From NCBI RefSeq assembly GCF_030316825.1, contig NZ_JASZYU010000001.1, positions 1,612,001-1,676,000 of the forward strand: a stretch of 64,000 nt of DNA, in the 5' to 3' direction. Source of the stretch: Variovorax fucosicus. Its GTDB lineage: Bacteria > Pseudomonadota > Gammaproteobacteria > Burkholderiales > Burkholderiaceae_C. The translations under genes were made by a program, and so were the position numbers. This document shows, in pieces, positions 10,045-18,730 of the stretch. The notes beneath the pieces were generated by a model. The model was not told the DNA's origin. It worked only from the letters and a program-made list of their open reading frames with translations, and did no database searches. Position 1 is the first letter of the stretch. Every line of letters begins with the position of its first letter.

Positions 10045-10734
10045 TCAGGTCAGGTGCTTCGCGAAGAACGCGAGCGTGCGTTCTTTCGCGACCTTTGCCG
10101 CTTCCGCGTTGTACGAGCCGCGCTGGTCGCAGTTGAAACCGTGACCGCATTCGTACACATGCACCTCGACCTCGGGGTGCGCGGTGCGGAAGTCGTCGAT
10201 GGTGGGCAGCGGAATCCAGTGGTCGTTGTTGCCGAAATGGGCCAGCACCGGCACCTTCGGTTGCAGCGCGCTTTCTTCCGGCGTGGTCATGCCGCCGCCA
10301 TAGTAAGGCGCCGCCGCCGCGAGGCCCGACACCGATGCCGCCGCGCGCCAGGTGAGCAGCCCGCCCCAGCAGTAGCCCACGATGCCGACCTTGCCGGCCT
10401 TGCCCGCGTAGTCGACCGCCGCCTGGATGTCCTGCAGCACGCCGGGCGCAGGCAGTGCTTCCACCGCGGTCTTGAGGCCGAAGCCGGCCTTCATGTCTTC
10501 GTCGGTGTAGCCAAGTTCGACACCGGGCTTGACGCGGTGGAACGTCGCCGGCGCCACGGCGAGATAGCCCGCGGCCGCATAGCCGTCGGCCACTGCGCGG
10601 ATGTGCGAGTTGACGCCGAAGATTTCCTGCACCACGACGACGGCGCCCTTCGGCGCGCCGGCTGGTTCGGCAATGTAGGCCGGGAAGGTGAAGCCGTCTT
10701 TGGCGGTGAGGTCGATGGATTGGCCCATGGTCAT
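10045..10734 (-). CDS. dienelactone hydrolase family protein
   Basis: The product has 229 residues. The catalytic Cys-Asp-His triad of dienelactone hydrolases is visible as GYCWGG, FGNNDHW and ECGHGFNC, and the [10 protein letters not shown] block contributes the usual glutamate. Such enzymes open lactones in chlorocatechol degradation, but many family members have other roles. The ATG at 10734 overlaps the stop codon of the upstream isomerase gene (ATGA), so the pair is co-translated. Confidence 0.88.
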   Translation of the reverse strand: MTMGQSIDLTAKDGFTFPAYIAEPAGAPKGAVVVVQEIFGVNSHIRAVADGYAAAGYLAVAPATFHRVKPGVELGYTDEDMKAGFGLKTAVEALPAPGVLQDIQAAVDYAGKAGKVGIVGYCWGGLLTWRAAASVSGLAAAAPYYGGGMTTPEESALQPKVPVLAHFGNNDHWIPLPTIDDFRTAHPEVEVHVYECGHGFNCDQRGSYNAEAAKVAKERTLAFFAKHLT

Positions 10735-11351
10735 GCTCCGTTGGTGGTGGGTGGTGGTTGCAGGGCGCTGGCGACGAAGTCGAGCCGATCCTGCCCCCAG
10801 AAGATTTCGCCGTCGATTACATAGCTCGGTGCGCCGAACACGCCGGCCTCGATCGCATCCTGCGTGTACTGCTCGTAGCGCTCCTGCACCGCCTGGCTTT
10901 GCGACTGCTCGATGCGGCGCGCGGGCAACCCGCATTCAACCACCATCGCTTCCAGATGTTTCGGATCGGCGATGTTGCGCTGCTGCACCCAGACCGCAGC
11001 AAACAGGGCACTGCAGAGTTTCATCGCAGCGTCGGTGCCGTCGTTGAGATCCACCGCAATGATCAGCCGTGCCGCATCGTCGCCCGACACCGGAAAGAAC
11101 TTCGGCTGCGGGATCAACGGCATGCCCAGGTGGCGCGAGTAGCGCGCCAGTTCGACCAGCCGGTAGGCCTGCCGCTGCGGCGCGCGCTTGCCGAGCGGCA
11201 GTCCGCCCGACACCGGGAACACGGCGCCGAAATCGACCGGCCGCACCCGAACCGTGGCACCGGCGGCTTCGGCCAAGGCGGCGAAGCGCGCGTGGCCCAG
11301 ATACGTCCACGGGCTTTGCGGTGTGAAGTAGTAGTCGATGGTGCGGCTCAA
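10731..11351 (-). CDS. 2-hydroxychromene-2-carboxylate isomerase family (DsbA-fold)
   Basis: The product has 206 residues. It matches the kappa-class GST/DsbA-like isomerases: the active serine lies in [13 protein letters not shown] (S13), with [24 protein letters not shown] near the C-terminus. These enzymes act in naphthalene-type aromatic degradation with glutathione, but orphan copies are common. It heads a three-gene unit with the dienelactone hydrolase and the exported amidohydrolase, which suggests breakdown of a small aromatic or lactone. Confidence 0.87.
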   Translation of the reverse strand: MSRTIDYYFTPQSPWTYLGHARFAALAEAAGATVRVRPVDFGAVFPVSGGLPLGKRAPQRQAYRLVELARYSRHLGMPLIPQPKFFPVSGDDAARLIIAVDLNDGTDAAMKLCSALFAAVWVQQRNIADPKHLEAMVVECGLPARRIEQSQSQAVQERYEQYTQDAIEAGVFGAPSYVIDGEIFWGQDRLDFVASALQPPPTTNGA

Positions 11352-11425
11352 TCGGTCTCCTCGATGATGTAATCCGGCGTCGGGGGGTTTTAACTGACGC
11401 GCAGATTCTGTGCAGGAGGCGGGCT

Positions 11426-12172
11426 TTGAATCAGGTGCTCTTGATCACCGGCGGCAGCCGCGGCATCGGCGCTGCCACGGCGCGGCTCGCGGCGCGGCGC
11501 GGCTGGGCCGTGGCCGTCAACTACGCGAGCCAGGCGGCTGCGGCCGACGAGGTGGTGCAGGCCATCCGCGCCGAAGGCGGCCGGGCGATCGCGGTGCAGG
11601 CCGATGTGGGCGACGAGGCGCAGGTGCTCGCCATGTTCGACCAGGTCGATGCCGAGCTCGGCCCGCTGAGCGGCCTTGTCAACAACGCCGGCGTGGTCGA
11701 CATGCAGTCCCGCGTCGACCAGATGACGGTGGCACGGCTGGAGCGCATGCTGCGCATCAACGTGATCGGCAGCTTCATTTGCGCCCGCGAAGCGGTGCAG
11801 CGCATGAGCACCCGGCACGGAGGCCGTGGCGGCGTGATCGTGAACCTCTCGAGCGCGGCGGCGCGGCTCGGCTCGCCCGGCCAGTATGTCGACTACGCCG
11901 CGAGCAAGGGCGCCATCGACAGCTTCACCATCGGCCTCGCGAAAGAGGTCGCCGACGAAGGCATTCGCGTCAACGCGGTGCGCCCGGGCCTGATCGAGAC
12001 CGAGATCCATGCCTCCGGCGGCCTGCCCGACCGCGCCGCACAACTGGCGTCCACGGTGCCGATGAAGCGCACCGGCAGCGCCGACGAGGTTGCCAACGCC
12101 ATCGTCTGGCTGTTGTCCGCGGAGGCCAGCTACGCGACCGCGTCGTTCGTCGACATCACCGGGGGGCGCTGA
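11426..12172 (+). CDS. short-chain dehydrogenase/reductase
   Basis: The product has 248 residues with the NAD(P)-binding motif TGGSRGIG near residue 8, the NNAG motif, the catalytic Ser in NLSSAAARLG, and Y-x-x-x-K in YVDYAASKGA. The C-terminal EASYATASFVDITGGR is typical of the FabG-like group. The start is a TTG at 11426 preceded by a strong AGGAGG site 6 nt upstream, which fixes the start codon. Arg after the glycine motif hints at NADPH preference. The substrate is unknown. A marC-type gene starts one base after the stop codon. Confidence 0.9.
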   Translation: MNQVLLITGGSRGIGAATARLAARRGWAVAVNYASQAAAADEVVQAIRAEGGRAIAVQADVGDEAQVLAMFDQVDAELGPLSGLVNNAGVVDMQSRVDQMTVARLERMLRINVIGSFICAREAVQRMSTRHGGRGGVIVNLSSAAARLGSPGQYVDYAASKGAIDSFTIGLAKEVADEGIRVNAVRPGLIETEIHASGGLPDRAAQLASTVPMKRTGSADEVANAIVWLLSAEASYATASFVDITGGR

Positions 12173-12173
12173 C

Positions 12174-12830
12174 ATGGCCACCCCGGCGATGGATCTGATC
12201 AAGCCGCTGATCACACTGCTGGCGATCGTGAACCCGCTCGCGATCGTGCCCTTCTTCATCCACTACACGCAGGGCTTCACCGAAGGCCAGCGGCGGCGTA
12301 CCGTCATGGTGGCATCGTTCAGCGCTTTCGTGGTGATCGGTGTGAGTGCGTTGCTGGGCTTGCAGCTGCTTGGCTTCTTCGGCATCTCGATCGCGAGCTT
12401 CCAGGTCGGTGGCGGGTTGCTGCTGTTGATGAGTTCGCTCTCGATGCTCAATGCCAAGCCGGCCGAAAGCAAGACCACCAACGAAGAGATTCGCGCCACC
12501 GAGGTCAAGGCATCGCTCGGCGCGTCGATCGCGGTGGTGCCGCTGACCATCCCGCTGCTGACCGGCCCGGCCACCATGTCGACCGTGGTGATCTATGCCG
12601 AGAAGACGCGCCACATCTGGGAGCTGCTGGTGCTGGTCGGCTACGGCGCCGTGATCGCGCTGGCCACGGCCGCCGCCTTCTCGCTGGCCGAGCCGATCGC
12701 GCGCGTGCTCGGCAAGACCGGCATCAACGTGATGACCCGGCTGATGGGCCTGATCCTCGCTGCGCTGGCCGTGGAAGTGATGGCCGACGGGCTCGGCAAG
12801 CTGTTTCCGATCCTGAACCGCGTCGCCTGA
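12174..12830 (+). CDS. MarC-family integral membrane protein
   Basis: The product has 218 residues and six hydrophobic segments. The opening LIKPLITLLAIVNPLAIVPFFI and the central VVPLTIPLLTGPATMSTVVIY are signature stretches of MarC (formerly called NAAT transporters). MarC was once tied to multiple antibiotic resistance, but that role was not supported and the transported substrate is unsettled. The start ATG at 12174 lies one base after the SDR stop codon. Confidence 0.9.
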   Translation: MATPAMDLIKPLITLLAIVNPLAIVPFFIHYTQGFTEGQRRRTVMVASFSAFVVIGVSALLGLQLLGFFGISIASFQVGGGLLLLMSSLSMLNAKPAESKTTNEEIRATEVKASLGASIAVVPLTIPLLTGPATMSTVVIYAEKTRHIWELLVLVGYGAVIALATAAAFSLAEPIARVLGKTGINVMTRLMGLILAALAVEVMADGLGKLFPILNRVA

Positions 12831-12833
12831 ACC

Positions 12834-13451
12834 TCAGAGCCGCGCCAGCGCCTCGCGCACATCGGCGGGCGAGCGCACCTGCACCGCCTGCAGGCCGGCG
12901 GCAATGGCGCCGGTCACGTTCTCGGCCAAGTCGTCGAAGAACAGGATGGCCGATGGCGCGACGCCGATCGCTTCGGCGATGTGGGCGAACGCGGCGGCTT
13001 CGGGCTTGCGCAGGCCGATCTCCGATGAAACGAACACCCGGTCGAAAGTGGTGGCGATGCGCGGGTAGGCCGCCGTCCAGGCACGCTGGTGCTCGGCGTT
13101 GGTGTTGCTGAACGCGTAGCAGGGCCAGTGCTTGCGTGCCTGCTGGATCGCGTCCAGCGTTTCGGTGATCTCGGCGCGGAAGATCGCGTTCCAGCCGTGG
13201 GCGATCTGTTCGTCGCTGGCGCTGAGCCGCAGGGTGCGGCGCAGGCTTTCGAAATAGTCGGCAGCGGCGATCTCGCCGCGCTCGTGCCGGCGGTAGGGCT
13301 CGTCGAAGCCGAAGCGCTGGCGCAGTTCGTCCAGCGGCAGCGCCGAATGCAGCGCCCAATGCTGCAGCGCATGCTCGAAGTCGAACTCGAACACCACGCC
13401 GCCTAGGTCGAACAACAGGGCTTCAACGGGCGGCTTTTGGGGCATCTGCAT
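12834..13451 (-). CDS. HAD-superfamily phosphatase/hydrolase
   Basis: The product has 205 residues with the four HAD motifs: FDLGG (nucleophile Asp; the usual second Asp is replaced by Gly), FSNTN, LRKPEAAAF (Lys) and FFDDLAENV. This HAD-IA type resembles YihX-like phosphatases and epoxide-hydrolase-like HADs. Two starts, 13451 and 13445, are possible; both fall inside the end of the phosphodiesterase gene (overlap 23-29 nt), so translation is coupled to it. Confidence 0.87.
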   Translation of the reverse strand: MQMPQKPPVEALLFDLGGVVFEFDFEHALQHWALHSALPLDELRQRFGFDEPYRRHERGEIAAADYFESLRRTLRLSASDEQIAHGWNAIFRAEITETLDAIQQARKHWPCYAFSNTNAEHQRAWTAAYPRIATTFDRVFVSSEIGLRKPEAAAFAHIAEAIGVAPSAILFFDDLAENVTGAIAAGLQAVQVRSPADVREALARL

Positions 13452-13917
13452 TCGGGGCAAGTTCGAGTTCAACGAGGCGCGGCGTGACCGTGCCGCCATC
13501 GACGACAAGTTCGCCCACCGAAATCGGCAGGCTGAAGCGCCGCGGCCCGGCGCTGCCGGGGTTGATGTAGAGCACGCCGTCCCGCCGCTCGATGCGCGGC
13601 TTGTGCGAATGGCCGGTGACGACCACCTGCACGCCGGCGGCCGCGGCGTCGATGTCGAGCTCGGCGATGTCGTGCAGCGCGTAGAGGAACACGCCGCCGA
13701 CCTGCACCATGTCGGTTTCGGGCACGGCGTCGGCCCAGGGCTCGCGGTCGTTGTTGCCGCGCACGGCGGTGAGCGGCGCAATGGCGGACAACTGCTCGAG
13801 AATCTGCGGCCCGCCGATGTCGCCGCCGTGCACGATGTGGTCGCAGCCCTGCAGAAACGCCAGCGCCTCCGGCCGCAGCAGGCCGTGCGTGTCGGAGATC
13901 AGGCCGATGCGTGTCAC
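13423..13917 (-). CDS. metallophosphoesterase (YfcE/MJ0936 type)
   Basis: The product has 164 residues with the complete calcineurin-like metal motifs in order: LISDTHG, HGGDIGG, VRGNND and GHSH. The short length and the single domain fit the YfcE/MJ0936 phosphodiesterase group, which hydrolyse small phosphodiesters in vitro with Mn2+. The biological substrate is unknown. Its 3' end overlaps the start of the HAD gene, and it lies 1 nt after the Mla lipoprotein gene stop codon, so it may be read from the end of the lipid-transport operon. Confidence 0.88.
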   Translation of the reverse strand: MTRIGLISDTHGLLRPEALAFLQGCDHIVHGGDIGGPQILEQLSAIAPLTAVRGNNDREPWADAVPETDMVQVGGVFLYALHDIAELDIDAAAAGVQVVVTGHSHKPRIERRDGVLYINPGSAGPRRFSLPISVGELVVDGGTVTPRLVELELAPNADAPKAAR

Positions 13918-13918
13918 G

Positions 13919-14608
13919 TCACTTGAGCCCGTCTGCCCATTGCACCAGCTCGGCCACCGCTGCGTCGGTGGCCGCGGTGAGCGCCTTCACGCCGCCGGCA
14001 GCGTCGGCGCTCGGCGCGGGACGCGTGACGACGACCAGGCGCTGGCCCAGCACGCGCTCCCCGCCCGGGCTGCCGCGGACCAGCGTAGCGCGCACGCGCA
14101 CCAGGCCGACGCTGCTGGCGGGCGACTCGAAGTAGTGGCTGAACTCTTCGAGCGAGATGCGCAACAGGTCGGTGGTGCGGCCCTCGGTGCGCGTCAGGTT
14201 GGCGGCCTCCAGCGTGCCGAGCACGGTGCGCCGTTGCGCCAGCGCATCGCGCAGGCGCTGGCGCAGCAGTTGCGTGGGCGGCAGGGTCCAGCGCGAGCCC
14301 GCGTATGGACGCAGTTCGTTGGCGTCGGCATAGCCGAGGCGATAGTGCAGTTGCGTGCCTTCGAGCCGCGAGGCGCTGGTGTCGAGGTCGGCCAGCGTGA
14401 TCGGGGGCAGCACGGCGGACGGCGCGGCCTCGAGTGCAGCGGTCAGCGGCCCGGGGCCGAAGTCGTAGAGCACGGTGCGGCCGGGCTTGTCGGGCAACGC
14501 ACCGCAGCCGGCCAGGCCCAGCGCGCCCAGAATTGCCAGGCAAAAAAGGCCTGCCGCGCCCGTCCTGCCTGCGCGAGCAGTCATTGTCTTGATAGCAAAT
14601 GCGGTCAT
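13919..14608 (-). CDS. ABC-type transport auxiliary lipoprotein (PqiC/LetC-like)
   Basis: The product has 229 residues with a lipobox LGLAGC, so it is an outer-membrane or periplasmic lipoprotein. The body (YDFGPGPL, then RLGYADANELRPYAGSRWTLPP, then LLRQRLRDAL) matches the auxiliary lipoproteins that accompany MCE transporters, such as PqiC. It is the last gene of the mlaE-mlaF-mlaD-like set and probably forms the outer-membrane end of the lipid conduit. Two in-frame ATGs (14608 and 14584) are possible starts; the second gives a more ordinary signal peptide. Confidence 0.85.
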   Translation of the reverse strand: MTAFAIKTMTARAGRTGAAGLFCLAILGALGLAGCGALPDKPGRTVLYDFGPGPLTAALEAAPSAVLPPITLADLDTSASRLEGTQLHYRLGYADANELRPYAGSRWTLPPTQLLRQRLRDALAQRRTVLGTLEAANLTRTEGRTTDLLRISLEEFSHYFESPASSVGLVRVRATLVRGSPGGERVLGQRLVVVTRPAPSADAAGGVKALTAATDAAVAELVQWADGLK

Positions 14609-14620
14609 GTGCGTGCTTTC

Positions 14621-15598
14621 TCAGGGACGGGCCGGCGGTGCGACGAAGCCCGGCTCGCCCGGCCCCGGCAACGGCGTGCCGGTGCCGTAGAGCACCGACT
14701 GCGGATTGTCGGCAATGGCATCGGCCACGCGGCCGACGCGGCGTGCGGCCAACGAGGTGTCGTCGGCCGCGCGGTTGAAGCGCGGCAGCGTGGTGGTGTT
14801 GAGCGACTCCAGTGTCTGCTGCAACGCGGTGGTACCGTTGCCGAGCCGGTCCATGGTGCCGCCCTCGGCGTTCAGCCGCGTGAGCGTGCCGTTGACCGAA
14901 TTGGCCACGCGCGAGAAGTCGTTCGCGGTGGTGCGGAAGGTGGCGATTGACTCGCGCGCCGTGTTGGCCAGCGGCGGGATGGCCGCCAACGCCGGATCGA
15001 TGCGGGTCTTGAGCGTGTTGTCGAACGAGCGTGTCACCTGGTTGGCTGTGGCGGCCACCTGCGCGATGTTTTCCAGCGCGTCGGCGATGCGCTTCTGGTT
15101 GTCGTCGCCGAGCAGTTTGTTGGCGCGCTTCGTCACCTCTTCGATCTGGTTGATGATGGCTTCGCCGCGATCCTGCAGCTGGGCCAGCACCGAGGGCTTG
15201 AGCGGAATGCGCGGCGGGTTGTCGTTGTCGGGCACCAGCGTCGGGCTGCCGTCGGCCTTGTCGTCAAGCGCGATGAAGGCCAGGCCGGTCACCCCCTGGT
15301 AGCTCAGCGTGGCGTAGCTCGAGGTGGTGAGCGGCACGCGCTCGTCGACCGTGATGCGCACGCGCACGTTGCCCTTCACCTTGGGGTCGAAGTCGATCGA
15401 GGCCACCTTGCCGACCGCGATGCCGCGGTAGCGCACCGTGGCCTGCGGCTGCAGCCCGCTGACCGCGTCGCGCGTGGACAGCTCGTAGATGTTGCGCACC
15501 GTGTTGTCGCGCGTGAGCCAGACCACCAGCGCAACGAGCGCGGCGAGCAGGCCGAGCACGAAGGCGCCGGCGGCGATGGCGTGGCTTTTGTTTTCCAT
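14621..15598 (-). CDS. MlaD-family MCE protein
   Basis: The product has 325 residues with one N-terminal membrane helix (residues about 8-27), then a single MCE domain (NIYELSTRDAVSGLQPQATV to about residue 115) and a long helical tail that should form the periplasmic tunnel. MCE hexamers carry phospholipid between the membranes. The ATG at 15598 follows AGAGGTAG. It is four bases from the ATPase gene, within the mlaEFD-like operon. Confidence 0.9.
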   Translation of the reverse strand: MENKSHAIAAGAFVLGLLAALVALVVWLTRDNTVRNIYELSTRDAVSGLQPQATVRYRGIAVGKVASIDFDPKVKGNVRVRITVDERVPLTTSSYATLSYQGVTGLAFIALDDKADGSPTLVPDNDNPPRIPLKPSVLAQLQDRGEAIINQIEEVTKRANKLLGDDNQKRIADALENIAQVAATANQVTRSFDNTLKTRIDPALAAIPPLANTARESIATFRTTANDFSRVANSVNGTLTRLNAEGGTMDRLGNGTTALQQTLESLNTTTLPRFNRAADDTSLAARRVGRVADAIADNPQSVLYGTGTPLPGPGEPGFVAPPARP

Positions 15599-15602
15599 GG
15601 GT

Positions 15603-16388
15603 CTACCTCTTCTCGTGCAGGGCTTCCATGGCACGCTGGCCACGGCCGCCGAGGAAATATTCGTGGATGAACGGATGCGGATAGGCGATCACGTCGCGCG
15701 CGCTGCCGGCCACGATCACCTTCTGGTCTGCCAGCACGGCGATGCGGGTGCTCAGGTCGAACAGGGTGTCGAGGTCGTGCGTCACCATCACCACCGTGAG
15801 CCCGAGTTCGCGGTGCAGCCCGCTCAGCAGGTCGCAGAAGCCGTCGGCGCTTTCGGGGTCGAGCCCGGCGGTGGGCTCGTCGAGCAGCAGCAACGGCGGA
15901 TCCATGATGAGCGCGCGTGCCAGCGCCACGCGCTTGATCATGCCGCCCGACAGATCCGACGGACTCTTGGTGGCGTGCTGCGGTTCCAGCCCGACCATCT
16001 GCAGCTTGACCAGTGCGGCGTCGCGGATCAGGTCGTCCGGCAGCAGCTTCAGTTCGCGCAGCGGAAACGCGATGTTGTCGAGCACGCTGAACGCCGAGAA
16101 CAGCGCGCCGTGCTGGAACAGCATGCCGACATCGGCCGCGGCCATCGCGCTGAGGTGGCCGGGCGGCTGGCCGAGCACCGTGACCTCGCCTTTGGTGGGG
16201 TGTTCGAGCCCGAGGATCTGGCGCAGCAGCACCGTCTTGCCGGTCCCGGAGCCGCCCACCAGCGACAGCACCTCGCCGCGCCGGATCGTGAGGTCGAGGT
16301 CGCGGTGCACCACCTGGTCGCCGTCGGGCGAGGTGAACACGGTCCACAGCTTGCGGATCTCGACCACGTTTTCGACAGCGTCGGTCAT
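15603..16388 (-). CDS. lipid-transport ABC ATPase (MlaF type)
   Basis: The product has 261 residues. Walker A is GGSGTGKT, the signature is LSGGM, and Walker B is LLLLDEP, with the H-loop in VTHDLDT. The signature LSGGM rather than LSGGQ is typical of MlaF/MKL-type ATPases. It energises the permease encoded at 16450-17640. The start ATG at 16388 was chosen because it lies after a conserved N-terminal boundary; the open frame further upstream is GC-rich and lacks family similarity. Confidence 0.92.
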   Translation of the reverse strand: MTDAVENVVEIRKLWTVFTSPDGDQVVHRDLDLTIRRGEVLSLVGGSGTGKTVLLRQILGLEHPTKGEVTVLGQPPGHLSAMAAADVGMLFQHGALFSAFSVLDNIAFPLRELKLLPDDLIRDAALVKLQMVGLEPQHATKSPSDLSGGMIKRVALARALIMDPPLLLLDEPTAGLDPESADGFCDLLSGLHRELGLTVVMVTHDLDTLFDLSTRIAVLADQKVIVAGSARDVIAYPHPFIHEYFLGGRGQRAMEALHEKR

Positions 16389-16449
16389 GCGAGTACCTTC
16401 GTGCTGCGCACTGCGGTGCGAGCTTGCTTGGGGCGGCCCGGCGCGGCGC

Positions 16450-17640
16450 TCATGCGCGGAACCCAATGCCCTTGAACAACACGGCGAACAGCGCGTCGAC
16501 CAGGATCACCACCGTGATCGAGGTGACCACCGAGGAGGTGGTGCCGCGCCCGAGGCTCTCGGTGTTGGGCTTGACCTTCATGCCGAAGTAGCAGCCGATC
16601 AGCGCGATCAGGACGCCGAACACGGCCGACTTCGACATCGCGAGCCAGAGGTTCGACATCGGCACCGCGCGCGGCAATGCCGACATGAAGTACGCAGGCG
16701 AGATATCGAGCGCCAGATCGGCCGCGATCATGCCGCCGAACAGCGCTGCCGCCGATGTCCAGAGGCTGATCAGCGGCATCGCGATGGCCAGCGCCAGCAC
16801 GCGCGGCATCACGAGCCGGAAGCCGTGCGGAATGCCCATTACGCGCATCGCGTCGAGCTCTTCGGTCACGCGCATCACGCCTATCTGCGCCGTGATGGCC
16901 GAGCCGGAGCGGCCGGCGATCAGCACCGCCGCCAGCACCGGACCCAGTTCGCGGATCAGCGACAGGCCGAGGATGTTGACGATGAAGGTCTCGGCGCCGT
17001 ACTGCCGCAGCTGTTGCGAGGTGAGGTAGGCCAGCACCACGCCGATCAGCAGGCCGACCAGCGCGGTGATCGGCAGTGCGGTGGTGCCGAACTGGTAGAG
17101 CTGGCCCGAAAAATCGCGCCAGGGCCCGCGGTGCGGCGCACGGATCAGCTTGCCGATGTCGAGCACCAGCTGGCCGATCAGGCGCAGGAAATCCCTCGCC
17201 ACGAACATGATGCGCGGGCCGGTGTGCGCAAAGGTCTTGAAGCGATCGGCCAGCGACGGCGGCGTCTCGTCGGGCGCACGGCAGGTGTACTGCGCCACCT
17301 GGTCGAGCACGGCCTTGTGCTGCGGATCCATCTCGAGCTGCGTCGGCCAGGCCTGGCCCCAGTGGTTCCAGAGCACCTGCGCGCCGATATGGTCGAGCTG
17401 GTCGATCGGCCGCAGGTCCCAGCCTGTCGCGGACTGCGCCGAGGCCGACGCCAGACTCTTCGACAGCGCCTGCCAGGCGCCGGCCCGGGACAACGCCAAC
17501 GCCGTCCAGCGACCGCTTGCCACCACGGCGCCGCCCGCATGCTCGATGCGCGGCGAAGCGTCAGGCGCAAGGGTGGGTGCAGCGGCGGACATGGGTGCGA
17601 TCGGTTCCGGAGGCGGCTCGTGTGTGGAAGCGGACTTCAT
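16450..17640 (-). CDS. MlaE-family ABC permease with N-terminal STAS-like domain
   Basis: The product has 396 residues. The N-terminal ~130 residues look like a STAS-type domain (ALSRAGAWQALSKSL ... WDLRPIDQLDHIGAQVLW), fused to the MlaE permease (about residues 150-396), with the family block ELGPVLAAVLIAGRSGSAITAQIG and the MRVTEELDAMRVMGI coupling helix. In the E. coli Mla system the STAS protein is separate (MlaB), while fusions like this are common in betaproteobacteria. Its ATG overlaps the stop codon of a LysR gene by four bases, which ties the regulator to the operon. Confidence 0.9.
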   Translation of the reverse strand: MKSASTHEPPPEPIAPMSAAAPTLAPDASPRIEHAGGAVVASGRWTALALSRAGAWQALSKSLASASAQSATGWDLRPIDQLDHIGAQVLWNHWGQAWPTQLEMDPQHKAVLDQVAQYTCRAPDETPPSLADRFKTFAHTGPRIMFVARDFLRLIGQLVLDIGKLIRAPHRGPWRDFSGQLYQFGTTALPITALVGLLIGVVLAYLTSQQLRQYGAETFIVNILGLSLIRELGPVLAAVLIAGRSGSAITAQIGVMRVTEELDAMRVMGIPHGFRLVMPRVLALAIAMPLISLWTSAAALFGGMIAADLALDISPAYFMSALPRAVPMSNLWLAMSKSAVFGVLIALIGCYFGMKVKPNTESLGRGTTSSVVTSITVVILVDALFAVLFKGIGFRA

Positions 17641-18623
17641 CGTAACCGCAGGGGTTGTGCACGCGACGTAGGAGCGCGGCCCACGCTGAACCCCGGCGCC
17701 AGCACGTCACGCAGCCACGCCACGAACGCGGTGACCGCCCGCGGCACATGGGTGGCGTAGGGCCGGATCGCGTAGAGCTGTTCGCCGAAAGCACCCACTG
17801 GCTGCCATTGCGGCAGCACCTCCACCAGCTTGCCCGCCTGCAACGCCGCCTGCGCGCTGAAATCCGGCATCAGCGCGATGCCCAGGCCGGTGATGGCGGC
17901 GTCGCGCAGCGCCTCGCTGTTGTTGGCCGCGAGCGGCCCGGACACCGGCACGGTGATGCGCGGTGCCGTCGGCCCGCGCCCGGGCGCACGGGCCTCGAAA
18001 TGCCAGGCCGGCGTGTCCTGCGCGCGCGGGTAGTGCAGGCAGTCGTGGCCGGCCAGCGCCTGCGGCCCGTCGGGCATGCCGCGGCGGCGCAGGTAGGCGC
18101 GGCTGGCGACCAGCACCGAGCGCGTGTGGCAGAGCGTCCAGGCCACGTGCGTGTCGGGCGGCGCGGCGGTGTGCCGGATCGCGAGGTCGAAGCCTTCCAT
18201 CGCGAGCGAGCGGAGCCGATCGGACAGGTCGAGCTCGAGCCGCACCTCGGGCTGGGCGCGCAGGAACTCGGCCAGCCGCGGCACCAGTTGCTGGCGCGCG
18301 AACGCGACCGGCGCGGTCACGCGCACCAGCCCGCGCGGCACGCCCGCAAGGTCGCGCACCCCGGCAAAGCCTCGGGCAATCTGCTCGAAGGGCTCGCGCA
18401 TGTCCTCCACCAGCCGCTGGCCGGCCTCGGTCAGCCGAACGCTGCGCGTGGTGCGCTGCACCAGCGGCACGCCGGCCGCACGCTCGAGTTCGGCGATGCG
18501 CTGGCTCATGGCCGCCTTGCTGACGCCCAGGCGCTGCGCCGCCGCCGTGAAGCTGCCTTGCTGGGCCAGCACGGTGAGCCAGTGCAGATGAACCCAGAGT
18601 GCTTCGATCTTTTGGTGTTCCAT
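17637..18623 (-). CDS. LysR-family regulator, first gene of the Mla-like operon
   Basis: The product has 328 residues with the LysR helix-turn-helix near residues 18-45 ([25 protein letters not shown]) and a CrgA-like effector domain. The ATG at 18623 ([14 protein letters not shown]) is chosen over an upstream start that would take in the operator. The stop codon overlaps the ATG of the mlaE-like gene (ATGA), so it is co-transcribed with a lipid-transport operon. A 7-bp inverted repeat lies just upstream (18630-18651), facing mmsA. Whether it controls the Mla genes or mmsA is unknown. Confidence 0.9.
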   Translation of the reverse strand: MEHQKIEALWVHLHWLTVLAQQGSFTAAAQRLGVSKAAMSQRIAELERAAGVPLVQRTTRSVRLTEAGQRLVEDMREPFEQIARGFAGVRDLAGVPRGLVRVTAPVAFARQQLVPRLAEFLRAQPEVRLELDLSDRLRSLAMEGFDLAIRHTAAPPDTHVAWTLCHTRSVLVASRAYLRRRGMPDGPQALAGHDCLHYPRAQDTPAWHFEARAPGRGPTAPRITVPVSGPLAANNSEALRDAAITGLGIALMPDFSAQAALQAGKLVEVLPQWQPVGAFGEQLYAIRPYATHVPRAVTAFVAWLRDVLAPGFSVGRAPTSRAQPLRLR

Positions 18624-18629
18624 GCCTGC

Positions 18630-18651
18630 ATTGTTCACCATACCGAACAAT
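18630..18651. promoter_or_regulatory. inverted repeat in the LysR/mmsA intergenic region
   Basis: ATTGTTC and GAACAAT form a perfect 7-bp inverted repeat with an 8-bp spacer, 7 bp upstream of the LysR start codon. This arrangement fits a LysR binding site that could control both the regulator's own operon and the divergent mmsA gene. Assignment is inference from position. Confidence 0.5.
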
Positions 18652-18730
18652 CAATTCAGCGGCAGCCGCTTGGCGGGCCGACCCACGCTGCCTAAACTGC
18701 CCGCACCCCTGCCACTACCCGACACCTCCC

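Noticed and set aside
9134..10150. Amidohydrolase start at 10150
   Set aside because: It would overlap the dienelactone hydrolase gene by about 100 nt and put basic sequence before the signal peptide; the GTG at 10042 gives a clean signal peptide.
12834..13781. Longer version of the HAD gene starting at 13781
   Set aside because: The extra N-terminal part reads through the phosphodiesterase gene in another frame and is low-complexity; the ATG at 13451 precedes the real HAD motif FDLGG.
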